This document shows positions 1-6,373 of a DNA stretch of 8,152 bases, one piece after another. Below the pieces are notes generated by a model, which saw nothing but the letters and a program-made list of their open reading frames with translations, was not told the origin of the DNA and searched no databases. The DNA lies in contig JAFGTO010000561.1 of NCBI GenBank assembly GCA_016934095.1, positions 1 to 8,152 of the forward strand, in the 5' to 3' direction. The position numbers and the translations under genes were made by a program. The stretch is from Candidatus Glassiibacteriota bacterium. GTDB taxonomy: Bacteria; Gemmatimonadota; Glassbacteria; GWA2-58-10. Every line of letters starts with the position of its first letter. Within the stretch, counting starts at the first letter, position 1.

Positions 1-84
1 GCGGAGGAGTTCAACCGGAGATTGCTTGAACAAATGAACCTTGACCGTTATATTGATGAATTAGCCGGTACCAGGCCCGAATGA
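1..84 (+). CDS. C-terminal end of an unidentified protein (partial)
   Basis: Frame 1 is open from the window edge to a TGA at 82-84 and gives 27 residues, starting AEEFNRRLLEQMNLD and ending AGTRPE. The piece is charged and probably helical, with no recognisable motif. The next gene, ptsH, starts 88 bases downstream on the same strand. In many bacteria the genes before ptsH encode HPr kinase, RapZ or mannose-family PTS subunits, but this fragment is too short to assign to any of them. The 88-base gap holds no visible hairpin or convincing promoter, so cotranscription with ptsH is possible. That it is a real gene end rests only on the open frame to the edge and the tight context. Confidence 0.5.
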   Translation, partial: AEEFNRRLLEQMNLDRYIDELAGTRPE

Positions 85-172
85 TACAACTTCACGGCAA
101 CAGGCATATTCAGCCGGAACCGATGGATACTCACCCGTAAACAATTACTCTTCAGCCAGCAATAAACCGACT

Positions 173-439
173 ATGCCGCAGATCGAGCTCAAGGTTCAGA
201 ACAAACTGGGGTTGCACGCAAGGCCGGCGGCCAGGATCGTTGAGACCACCAAGAAGTATAAAAGCGAGATCACTATCTCTAAAAACGACATGCAGATTAA
301 CGCCAAGAGCATCATGGGAGTGATGATGCTGGCCGCGGAGAAAGGGTCGGTGCTTGTGGTCAGGGCCGAGGGAGAGGATGCCCCGGAGGCTCTGCAAGCC
401 ATATTCGAGCTGTTTGCGCAGAACTTCGATGAGGAATAG
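173..439 (+). CDS. ptsH: Phosphocarrier protein HPr
   Basis: HPr is the small cytoplasmic carrier that takes a phosphoryl group from Enzyme I and passes it to sugar- or regulation-specific EIIA proteins. The 88-residue product has the usual family length. The active-site loop GLHARPAA puts the phosphorylated histidine exactly at residue 15, with Arg17 beside it. The second signature, INAKSIMGVMMLA, puts a serine exactly at residue 46, the site phosphorylated by HPr kinase/phosphorylase in organisms that have it. No kinase gene lies in this window. ATG 173 gives this canonical numbering, and no other in-frame start lies just upstream. The Shine-Dalgarno sequence is weak. ptsI begins 2 bases after the stop codon, so the two genes are almost certainly cotranscribed and probably translationally coupled. 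Identification is secure. Confidence 0.97.
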   Translation: MPQIELKVQNKLGLHARPAARIVETTKKYKSEITISKNDMQINAKSIMGVMMLAAEKGSVLVVRAEGEDAPEALQAIFELFAQNFDEE

Positions 440-441
440 CC

Positions 442-2259
442 ATGCCGACCGGTACCGGCGGGACCGAGATGAAATCGGGCAGAAGAGGCAAGGCCGGCGA
501 GATAGTCGTGTCCGGGCAGGCCGCTTCCCCGGGAGTGGTGATCGGTAAAGCCTTTGTCATTCCCCACGGGCTGCCTGTCGTCCCGGTCAAGAAGCTCGAG
601 GCCGGCGAGGAGGTGGAGGATGAGGTCCGGCGTTTCCGCTCCGCCCTGGATACCACCAGCAGGCAGCTTGTCGAGCTCCAGGATAACCTCAAGAAGAAAC
701 TCAGCGATCAGACCACCCGTATTTTCGATGCCCACCTGCAGATGATCGAAGATGTGATGGCGGTGGACCAGACGATCGGCCTGATCCGCGAAAAGCGCAT
801 TGGTGCGGAACAGGCTTTCACCGCCGCCATCGACAACATTGTCAAGGCTATCGAGGCCCACCAGCAGGACCAGTACCTGCGCGAGCGGCTCGAGGATATC
901 CGCGATGTCGAGCGGCGGGTGCTGGAAAACCTCCTCGGAATCTGCGACATCTCCCGGATCAGGCTCAAAGAGCGGGTAGTCCTGATCGCCCATGATCTTA
1001 CTCCCAGCCAGACAGCTCAGCTCGAGCGGGACCGCATCCTCGGCTGTGCCACCGATGTCGGCGGAACCACCAGCCATACGGCAATCCTCAGCCGCTCCCT
1101 GGAGATTCCCTCGGTTGTCGGCCTGGGAGATATCTCCAGGCGGGTGCAGAGCGGGGATAAGGTCGTGGTGGATGGTTTCTCCGGGCGGGTGGTGATAAAT
1201 CCCAAGCGCAGGACGATAGAGGAATATTATTCCAAGGACAGGCGGTACAAGGCCCTGGAAGACAAGCTGGCCGAGCTGGTATCGCTGCCGAGCAATACCA
1301 TTGACGGCCGTTTTGTGGAACTTTCCGCCAACATCGAGTTCCCGGAGGAAGTAACCTCGGTAATCAGCCACGGGGCCAAGGGAGTGGGGCTGTTCCGCAC
1401 CGAGTTCCTCTACCTTACCCGGGAGAGCCTGCCCACCGAACAGGAACAGTACCTGGCCTATACCGATGTCGCCCGCCGGCTGAAGCCGGACCCGGTGATC
1501 ATCCGCACGCTCGATGCCGGGGCGGACAAGTTTTCCAGGCATTTTCAGTCCGCTCCAGACCCGAACCCTTTTCTGGGCGACCGGGCCATTCGTATCTGCC
1601 TGAAGCACAAGGATATCTTCCGCACCCAGCTAAGGGCTATCTTCCGGGCCACAGTGCACGGGAATATCAAGATACTTCTCCCGTTTATCTCCACTATCGA
1701 GGAGTTGAAAAAATCTCTGGCGTTCATCCGCAGGGTGCGCCGCGAGCTTGAAGCCGAAAAGGTACCGATGGCCGGGAAGGTCGAGGTGGGGATCATGATC
1801 GAGGTGCCCTCGGCGGCGATGATGGCTGATGAATTCGTGCGCTATATCGATTTTATCAGTATCGGCACCAACGACCTGATCCAGTACGTGATGGCAGCCG
1901 ACCGGGGCAACGAGCGGGTGGCCAGCCTCTACCAGCCCCTTAACCCGGCAGTCATCCGCCTGATCCACCAGGTGATTACCGCGGCCAAGCGCCACGATAC
2001 CTGGGTAGGGGTCTGCGGGGAAATGGCGGGCTACCCGCATACCGCGCTGCTGCTGATCGGGCTGGGGGTGGACGAGCTTTCCACCAGCCCGGCGGCGATT
2101 CCGGGAATCAAGAAAATAATCCGCTCGATCTCCTACCAGCATGCCCGCCGTGTGGCGGACAAGGTCCTCTCTCTGAACAGCGTGGGCAAAATCAAGAACT
2201 ACCTTCTGGCTGAGGTAGAGGAGATAGACAAAGGTATCAAGGGACTCTACGGGGAATGA
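442..2259 (+). CDS. ptsI: Phosphoenolpyruvate-protein phosphotransferase (PTS Enzyme I)
   Basis: Enzyme I autophosphorylates from phosphoenolpyruvate and hands the phosphate to HPr, the first step of the PTS. The 605 residues follow the family order. An N-terminal HPr-binding helical domain opens with GQAASPGVVIGKA (about residues 25-37). The swivelling domain carries GGTTSHTAILS, with phospho-histidine His212. The C-terminal PEP-binding barrel has GVGLFRTEFLY (Arg319), a second arginine at 355, Glu454 in IEVPSAA, IGTNDLIQY (Asn477, Asp478) and GVCGEMAG with catalytic Cys525. The protein is some 30 residues longer than the E. coli enzyme, mostly through a basic, glycine-rich leader of about 20 residues. 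ATG 442 is chosen because GAGGA lies at 431-435; ATG 469 would remove nine leader residues. The segment RTLDAGADK differs from the usual RT(L/M)DIGGDK. No sugar-specific EII gene is present here, so the pathway's output cannot be read. Confidence 0.97.
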   Translation: MPTGTGGTEMKSGRRGKAGEIVVSGQAASPGVVIGKAFVIPHGLPVVPVKKLEAGEEVEDEVRRFRSALDTTSRQLVELQDNLKKKLSDQTTRIFDAHLQMIEDVMAVDQTIGLIREKRIGAEQAFTAAIDNIVKAIEAHQQDQYLRERLEDIRDVERRVLENLLGICDISRIRLKERVVLIAHDLTPSQTAQLERDRILGCATDVGGTTSHTAILSRSLEIPSVVGLGDISRRVQSGDKVVVDGFSGRVVINPKRRTIEEYYSKDRRYKALEDKLAELVSLPSNTIDGRFVELSANIEFPEEVTSVISHGAKGVGLFRTEFLYLTRESLPTEQEQYLAYTDVARRLKPDPVIIRTLDAGADKFSRHFQSAPDPNPFLGDRAIRICLKHKDIFRTQLRAIFRATVHGNIKILLPFISTIEELKKSLAFIRRVRRELEAEKVPMAGKVEVGIMIEVPSAAMMADEFVRYIDFISIGTNDLIQYVMAADRGNERVASLYQPLNPAVIRLIHQVITAAKRHDTWVGVCGEMAGYPHTALLLIGLGVDELSTSPAAIPGIKKIIRSISYQHARRVADKVLSLNSVGKIKNYLLAEVEEIDKGIKGLYGE

Positions 2260-2390
2260 GCGACATCCGCCAGGCGACAATTTCGTTAACCCTTCGTTCG
2301 GGATCCTCTTGCGGCAGGCCCGGGCGGGGGGTTTTTACATTAGCGCAAGGCAGCCGGGAATTTCGTTCTCCTGACTGACAGAGGGAAGCT

Positions 2391-3221
2391 TTGATCGATT
2401 ACCACATTCATACCAGCTTATGCGGGCATGCCGAGGGAAAGATGCAGCAGTACGTGGAACAGGCGGCGGCTCTGGGCCTGGAGGAAATCGGCTTCAGCGG
2501 GCATTTTCCGTATCCGCCCGGGTATGATCCGCCGCTGCCGGACTGCGTGATCCCGGAAGAGAAATTCGGAGATTACCTGAAAGAGGCCCGCAGGCTGCGC
2601 GAGCATTATGCCGGAAGGGTCAGTATCAGGATCGGCGCCGAGTTCGATTTCCTGGGCGGCCGCTACCACGAGACTACTCCACTCGAAGAGGCAGACAGGC
2701 TAGGGCTGGATTTTTGCATGGCCAGCGTGCATATTATTGACGGCCTGGTGGTGGACTATACCCCGGAGCTCCTGGTCGAGGGCCTCGAGCGCAAGGGCTG
2801 GGACATCGACAGCCTTTACCGGAACTATTACCGGACACTCGCCAGGGCGGCCGGCCCGGGTTTCTGCACCACCATCGGACACCTCGACTTGGTAAAAAAG
2901 TTCAACAGCGACCCGCGGCTCGTGCCCCTCGAAAACCATTCGGCCCTGGTCGATGACCTGCTGGAGATCATGGCCGGGTCAGACACGGCCATGGAGATCA
3001 ACACCGCCGGCTGGGACAAGCCCTGCGCCGAGCAGTACCCTTCCCTGGAGATCATCCGGCGGGCCGTGGACAAGGGGGTGCGGATCACCGCGGGCAGCGA
3101 TGCCCACAGCCCCGGGCAGGTGGGACGGCATTTCGGCAGGCTGAAAAGCCTGCTGGAAGAGCTGGGGATCGAGAGGCTGGTGGGTTTCGACCGCCTCGAG
3201 CCGGTGTTTTTCAAGCCATAG
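2391..3221 (+). CDS. hisK: Histidinol-phosphatase, PHP family (HisK/HisJ type)
   Basis: This 276-residue protein matches the PHP metallo-phosphoesterase family that hydrolyses L-histidinol phosphate to histidinol in histidine synthesis. The metal-binding residues appear in the expected order: HIH at residues 5-7, His13, His38 in GFSGH, Glu84 in GAEFDF, His114 in ASVH, His164 in IGHLD, and Asp237/His239 in GSDAHS. No signal peptide or membrane segment is visible, so it should be cytoplasmic. The start is TTG 2391, preceded by GAGGGA (2381-2386); it puts the HxH motif at the extreme N-terminus, as in relatives. No other histidine-synthesis gene is nearby, and it sits between ptsI (131 bases upstream) and a transporter gene. 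Related PHP enzymes act on other phosphate esters, so the fold and catalysis are firmer than the exact substrate. Confidence 0.85.
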   Translation: MIDYHIHTSLCGHAEGKMQQYVEQAAALGLEEIGFSGHFPYPPGYDPPLPDCVIPEEKFGDYLKEARRLREHYAGRVSIRIGAEFDFLGGRYHETTPLEEADRLGLDFCMASVHIIDGLVVDYTPELLVEGLERKGWDIDSLYRNYYRTLARAAGPGFCTTIGHLDLVKKFNSDPRLVPLENHSALVDDLLEIMAGSDTAMEINTAGWDKPCAEQYPSLEIIRRAVDKGVRITAGSDAHSPGQVGRHFGRLKSLLEELGIERLVGFDRLEPVFFKP

Positions 3222-3266
3222 AGGGCCGTTGAAAAATATTTCAACGCCCCGTTATGGAATTTTTTT
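3216..3266 (+). terminator. Intrinsic terminator overlapping the hisK stop codon
   Basis: A layered hairpin is followed by seven T. The outer arms are CCATA (3216-3220) and TATGG (3253-3257). Inside them GGG (3223-3225) pairs with CCC (3247-3249). The core is a perfect 8-bp stem, CGTTGAAA (3227-3234) with TTTCAACG (3239-3246), closing an AATA loop. A small internal loop and one bulged C interrupt the stem. The T-run is 3260-3266, two bases after the outer arm. The stop codon lies in the 5' arm. Confidence 0.72.
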
Positions 3267-3273
3267 AGTCGAG

Positions 3274-3393
3274 GGCTGTCAAGGGCAAGGCAAGCCGTTT
3301 CCAGTGTAAATGTAATAATTTATGTATGTTATGCGATCAATGCCTTCTTAAAGCATGTTGTTGTCCCGGGTGTAGAAACGGCCCTTGACAGCC
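3274..3393. repeat. Long imperfect inverted repeat upstream of the symporter gene
   Basis: GGCTGTCAAGGGC (3274-3286) is the exact reverse complement of 3381-3393. GCCGTTTC (3294-3301) is the exact reverse complement of 3375-3382. On the left the two blocks are separated by seven bases; on the right they overlap by two. The structure is therefore a long stem with a one-sided bulge around a loop of about 73 bases. The loop's left half is AT-rich (about 3305-3330), unlike the surrounding GC-rich DNA. It lies between the hisK terminator and the symporter gene and could fold in a leader RNA, act as an operator, or be a relic of a small palindromic element. No promoter with a clear -35/-10 pair was found inside it. 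Confidence 0.6.
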
Positions 3394-3409
3394 GTGTTCC
3401 CTGAGGTTC

Positions 3410-4738
3410 GTGTTTTTAACTCTCGCTGGAGCCTCAGTTGCCGTAAACAGCGCTGTTTTTCCCGCCGGGACAATCCCTGCGCAAGAGGAGGGAGCCATCG
3501 TCAGAAAAATCGGACTTACGGGCTGGATTTTTATCGGCATACTGCTGGGTGCAGCCTGCGGGCACCTGATAGGCAAGCCTCTGCTGGCGGTCTCCCAGCC
3601 GATGGGCACGGTTTTCCTGACCCTGCTCAAAATGGTCATCGTGCCGCTGATCCTGAGCTCGATCATCACCGGGGTGGCAGGCATCGGGGATACCGGCAGG
3701 CTCGGGCGCATGGGTGCCAAGACTCTGGTTTATTACCTGACAACCTCTCTGCTGGCCATCCTCACCGGGCTGATGATAGTCAACCTTGTCAAGCCCGGAG
3801 TGGGCGCGGAGCTGGGGCTCGCTCCGCTCAAGGAGGAGATTGCTGCCGAGGGTACGGGAGTGCTCGACATCCTGCTGCGGATGATCCCGGAGAACCCGGT
3901 GCAGGCTGCGGCCGAGGGGCGGATGCTGCCGCTGATTTTTTTCGCCATCATTTTCGGAGTGTTTATCACCCGGGTGGAAAACGAGACCGGCAGGCCGGTC
4001 CAGAGTTTTATCGCCGGGGTTTTCGAGGTGATGATGAAGATGACCCGCTTCATCATCCACCTGACACCCTTCGGGGCGTTCGGCCTGGTAGGCTCGATCG
4101 TGGCCAGGACCGGGTTCGCGCCTTTCATTCCGCTGGGCAAGTATGCGGCCTGCGTGGTCGCGGCCCTGGCGATACACGGCTGCCTGACCCTGCCGCTCCT
4201 GCTGCGCTTTGTCGGCGGGATCAACCCGGTAAAGCATATCAAGGCCATGGCCCCGGCCCTGATGACCGCTTTTTCCACGGCATCCAGCTCCGCCACCCTG
4301 CCGCTGACCATGGAGTGCGCAGAGGCCCGGGCCGGGGTCTCCAACCGCACCAGCAGCTTTGTCCTGCCGCTGGGAGCCACGGTCAACATGGATGGCACCG
4401 CGCTGTATGAGTGCGTGGCTGTGATGTTCATCGCCCAGTACTATTTCTCGCACGGCCAGCACGACCCCCTGACCCTGGCCCAGCAGACCGTGGTGGTCCT
4501 GACCGCCCTGCTGGCCTCGATCGGCGCGGCGGGAATCCCGCTGGCCGGCCTGGTGATGATGAGCGTGTGCCTGCACGCGGTGGGGCTGCCCCTGGCGGGG
4601 ATCGGGCTGATCCTGGCGGTGGACCAGGTGCTCGACATGTGCCGCACCACGATCAATGTCTGGAGCGATTCCTGCGGCACGGTGATTATCGCCTCCACCG
4701 AGGGCGAGACCGGAATCAAGGTCAGGGCCGGCCGGTAA
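3410..4738 (+). CDS. gltP: Proton/sodium:dicarboxylate (glutamate/aspartate) symporter, DAACS family, GltP-like
   Basis: This is an inner-membrane carrier that imports acidic amino acids or C4-dicarboxylates with H+ or Na+. Family hallmarks are present (numbered from 3410): a serine-rich hairpin-loop motif SSSATLP at 292-298, NMDGTA at 326-331, the second hairpin around GAAGIPLAG, and DQVLDMCRTTINV at 405-417. Arg412 is the residue that binds the substrate side-chain carboxylate in archaeal and bacterial glutamate carriers, so an acidic substrate is likely. The rest is almost continuous hydrophobic helix. The longest open reading with a usual start begins at GTG 3410 and gives 442 residues. 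Its first 29 residues look foreign to the family. A near-perfect AGGAGG at 3486-3491 instead points to AUC 3497, giving 413 residues that begin IVRKIGLTGW, typical of the family. Between these, no ATG, GTG or TTG occurs in frame. Glutamate versus C4-dicarboxylate specificity is not settled. Confidence 0.92.
   Translation: MFLTLAGASVAVNSAVFPAGTIPAQEEGAIVRKIGLTGWIFIGILLGAACGHLIGKPLLAVSQPMGTVFLTLLKMVIVPLILSSIITGVAGIGDTGRLGRMGAKTLVYYLTTSLLAILTGLMIVNLVKPGVGAELGLAPLKEEIAAEGTGVLDILLRMIPENPVQAAAEGRMLPLIFFAIIFGVFITRVENETGRPVQSFIAGVFEVMMKMTRFIIHLTPFGAFGLVGSIVARTGFAPFIPLGKYAACVVAALAIHGCLTLPLLLRFVGGINPVKHIKAMAPALMTAFSTASSSATLPLTMECAEARAGVSNRTSSFVLPLGATVNMDGTALYECVAVMFIAQYYFSHGQHDPLTLAQQTVVVLTALLASIGAAGIPLAGLVMMSVCLHAVGLPLAGIGLILAVDQVLDMCRTTINVWSDSCGTVIIASTEGETGIKVRAGR
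3486..3499 (+). promoter_or_regulatory. Strong ribosome-binding site facing a putative AUC start
   Basis: AGGAGG (3486-3491) is followed five bases later by ATC (3497-3499), in frame with the symporter. This is the ideal spacing for initiation, and the family-typical N-terminus starts exactly here. Third-position G+C is 13 of 28 codons from 3410 to 3496, rises to 17 of 28 in the next stretch and becomes nearly complete after that. This is consistent with the upstream stretch being untranslated leader. Confidence 0.5.
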
Positions 4739-4789
4739 GGGTGTCCATTGCGGGGTAAGGCCAGGAGCTTCAAAGGGCCGCACAAAATT

Positions 4790-4822
4790 AAAACGGGAGA
4801 CCTGCTTCAGGTCTCCCGTTTT
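4790..4822. terminator. Bidirectional intrinsic terminator between convergent genes
   Basis: A perfect 15-bp stem, AAAACGGGAGACCTG (4790-4804) with its exact reverse complement (4808-4822), closes a CTT triloop. Read rightward it ends in TTTT followed by GTTTGTTT. Read leftward it ends in TTTTAATTTTG. It lies 51 bases after the symporter stop and 44 bases beyond the anti-sigma stop on the other strand, so it can serve both convergent transcripts. Confidence 0.93.
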
Positions 4823-4866
4823 GTTTGTTTACAATAGATCAATCAGACCCGGATTCCCGCTGTAGC

Positions 4867-5502
4867 CTAGATCAGGCCCCGCCGGTAGGTGCTCGACAGG
4901 ACCAGCTTCTGCTGGTTGCCGAAATAGTCGCGGGTAACCCAGATTATCGCAGCCAGGGCCGGGCCCAGCGCCAGGAAGAAATATCCTGGGAAAGCTATGG
5001 GCAGGTTCGCTATCTCGATCCTCTGGGTCAGGTAATGCAGGACAAGCTGCACCAAGGCCCACTGGTCGCTGGTCGCAGCGGCCGCCAGCAGGCTTTTTAC
5101 CCCGGCCCACCAGCTCCCGGCAATCGCCCAGCCGTAGGCGGCATCGACAGCCGCCCCCTCGGCGCCCTGTTCCAGCGCTCCGGCCAGGAAAGGGACCAGG
5201 CCGGCCAGCAGCACGGCGGCCGTGGAAAGCGAGACCGCCAGGGCCTTGCGCCTGGTTTTCTGCAGGGCGGACGCCTCGGCATCCTCGGCTTCGATGGCGG
5301 CCAGGATCCGCTGCTCGAGACCCGGGGGCGCCTTGACCGGCTCTGTGCTGTCGAGCGCTTTCAGGATGTTTTCGTGCAGCCGGGCCAGGTTGTCGCATTC
5401 AGCGCACTCGGCCCTTTTAACCTCCATGGCCAGCATGGTCTTTTCATCCAGCAGGCCTTCCACGTAGGCCGCGACATTTTTCTCGAACTGTCTGGTATCC
5501 AT
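4867..5502 (-). CDS. Putative membrane-anchored anti-sigma factor
   Basis: The 211-residue protein follows the ECF sigma gene after only 18 bases on the same strand, the standard position of a cognate anti-sigma factor. Such proteins hold the sigma factor at the inner membrane until a signal releases it. The N-terminal 60 residues form a charged cytoplasmic region with CAEC at 33-36, resembling the anti-sigma zinc-finger motif HxxxCxxC. The expected histidine position is Lys29, so the classical zinc site looks incomplete. A hydrophobic helix spans about 87-109 after a basic stretch (KTRRK), a weaker one lies around 123-143, and another spans about 171-189, leaving a short basic tail. ATG 5502 has GGAG a few bases upstream. 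The assignment rests on position, topology and the CxxC remnant rather than on strong family identity. Confidence 0.75.
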   Translation of the reverse strand: MDTRQFEKNVAAYVEGLLDEKTMLAMEVKRAECAECDNLARLHENILKALDSTEPVKAPPGLEQRILAAIEAEDAEASALQKTRRKALAVSLSTAAVLLAGLVPFLAGALEQGAEGAAVDAAYGWAIAGSWWAGVKSLLAAAATSDQWALVQLVLHYLTQRIEIANLPIAFPGYFFLALGPALAAIIWVTRDYFGNQQKLVLSSTYRRGLI

Positions 5503-5520
5503 GTTAACTGCTCCGTTCTG

Positions 5521-6063
5521 TCAATAGCTTAGCTCATCTTTTCCCAAAGCTGCGGTCAACTGCCTGGCCAACTGCCTCCTGCCGCGTAAAATATAGGTGG
5601 CTACCGTGGCCCGCGGGATTTCCATCACTTCGGCTACTTCATCGTACGACATCCCCTGGAAGTGGTGCAGGCTGATCGCCTGGGCCCAGTTGGCCGGCAG
5701 GCGGCGCACCTGTGCGCGGATCATCTCGGCGGTCTCCAGGGAGGCGTACTGCTCGGACGGGTCCGGCTGATCGTCCGGGATCAGCTCGGCCACCGTCTTG
5801 TCTCCGGAATCCAATGTCTCATCGATGCTGGCCACTTCCAGTTGTTTCTTGCGCAGCCTGCTGATACAGACATTGGCCGTTATGCGAAAGATCCAACTCG
5901 AGAGCTTGCTCTCGCCTCTGAACTCATCCAGGGAGCGGTGGATGCGCAGGAAAACGTCCTGGCTTGCCTCGTCGGCTTCCTCGCGGTTTCCCAGCATCCT
6001 GTAAGCCTGGTTGTATACCTTGTCCTGGTAGGCGGCCAGGAGACTCCTGATGTCTTCTCCCAT
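5521..6063 (-). CDS. ECF-type RNA polymerase sigma factor
   Basis: This 180-residue protein has the two-domain layout of extracytoplasmic-function (group 4) sigma factors and no sigma region 3. Region 2 covers about residues 11-73. It includes NREEADEASQDVFLRIH, which contacts the core polymerase, and FRGESKLSSWIFRITANVC, which reads and melts the -10 element. Region 4 covers about 117-168, with a helix-turn-helix in MSYDEVAEVMEIPRATVATY for the -35 element. The usual VKSRLHRARxxL ending is here VATYILRGRRQL. An acidic linker (about 81-110) joins the domains. ATG 6063 gives the normal N-terminus, with only a weak Shine-Dalgarno. The anti-sigma gene follows 18 bases later. A promoter-like motif shared with the divergent gene lies about 110-140 bases upstream, suggesting autoregulation. 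The class of signal cannot be told. Confidence 0.95.
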   Translation of the reverse strand: MGEDIRSLLAAYQDKVYNQAYRMLGNREEADEASQDVFLRIHRSLDEFRGESKLSSWIFRITANVCISRLRKKQLEVASIDETLDSGDKTVAELIPDDQPDPSEQYASLETAEMIRAQVRRLPANWAQAISLHHFQGMSYDEVAEVMEIPRATVATYILRGRRQLARQLTAALGKDELSY

Positions 6064-6172
6064 ACTGGCTGTCCGCGCCGGCTGGCTTTGCTGGTCTAGG
6101 GTCCTGATGAAATATAAGGCATCTCCAGCCGAATGTATACCATATTTTTAGCTGCCGGCCGCCTTCACGCTG

Positions 6173-6202
6173 TAAGACGCAGGCAGTTTCAAAAAAATTT
6201 CA
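6173..6202 (-). promoter_or_regulatory. Candidate ECF promoter for the sigma/anti-sigma operon (copy 1)
   Basis: Read on the minus strand, TGAAAT (6202-6197) is followed after 17 bases by CGTCTTA (6179-6173). The layout matches ECF promoters, with an A-rich -35 and a CGTC -10. It is identical in arrangement to the two rightward copies. A start about 8 bases downstream would leave a leader of roughly 100 bases before ATG 6063. A second register, TGAAAC-N16-CGTG (6191-6166), overlaps it and is a weaker alternative. Confidence 0.6.
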
Positions 6203-6233
6203 AAAAAAATAAAAAAATTTAAAAAAGTTGAAA
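6191..6233. other. Phased A-tracts, predicted curved DNA
   Basis: A-runs begin at 6191 (7 A), 6202 (8 A), 6211 (7 A), 6221 (6 A) and 6231 (3 A). The spacings are 11, 9, 10 and 10 bases, close to one helical turn. Such phasing is known to bend DNA. The block lies between and partly within the back-to-back -35 elements of the divergent promoters, where it could also act as an upstream (UP) element for both. Confidence 0.65.
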
Positions 6234-6258
6234 TTTTTCCCCTGCAGCTCGCGTCATA
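6229..6258 (+). promoter_or_regulatory. Candidate ECF promoter, rightward (copy 2)
   Basis: TGAAAT (6229-6234), 17 bases, then CGTCATA (6252-6258). The flanks AAAAGT upstream of the -35 and CG just before the -10 box are shared with copy 3. It lies back to back with copy 1, the two -35 elements being 26 bases apart. It would give a leader of about 200 bases to the membrane-protein gene. Confidence 0.55.
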
Positions 6259-6373
6259 TTAAGCAAAATAAGCTGGACAAAGCAGGCTTGAGCCCTGTTA
6301 ACTTTTATGCAATCAATAAGTTATCCATATTTGACTGGAAAACCTGGAGAAATCCTCCGCTGCGCAGAAAAGT

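Noticed and set aside
196..1608. 470-codon open frame on the minus strand opposite ptsH/ptsI
   Set aside because: It is the antisense shadow of two secure genes, spans the gap between them, and shows no recognisable motif.
2310..2336. Terminator after ptsI (G-run followed by five T)
   Set aside because: GCCCGGGC is self-complementary but no stem with a loop sits directly before the T-run, so I cannot support a hairpin.
3385..3390. TTGACA inside the inverted repeat as a symporter -35 box
   Set aside because: The sequence 16-18 bases downstream (around TCGTGT) is not a -10 element.
3434..4783. 449-codon open frame on the minus strand and a 341-codon plus-strand frame (3385-4410) over the symporter
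   Set aside because: Both are low-complexity Arg/Gly/Asp/His-rich readings produced by GC-rich codons of the true gene; the symporter frame carries all the family motifs.
6166..6191. TGAAAC-N16-CGTG as the sigma operon promoter
   Set aside because: It resembles known ECF promoters but overlaps the TGAAAT-N17-CGTCTTA copy, which matches the other two copies exactly in spacing and better in sequence.
6321..6329. DnaA-box-like TTATCCATA
   Set aside because: A single site with one mismatch and no partners, far from any replication gene; probably chance in AT-rich DNA.
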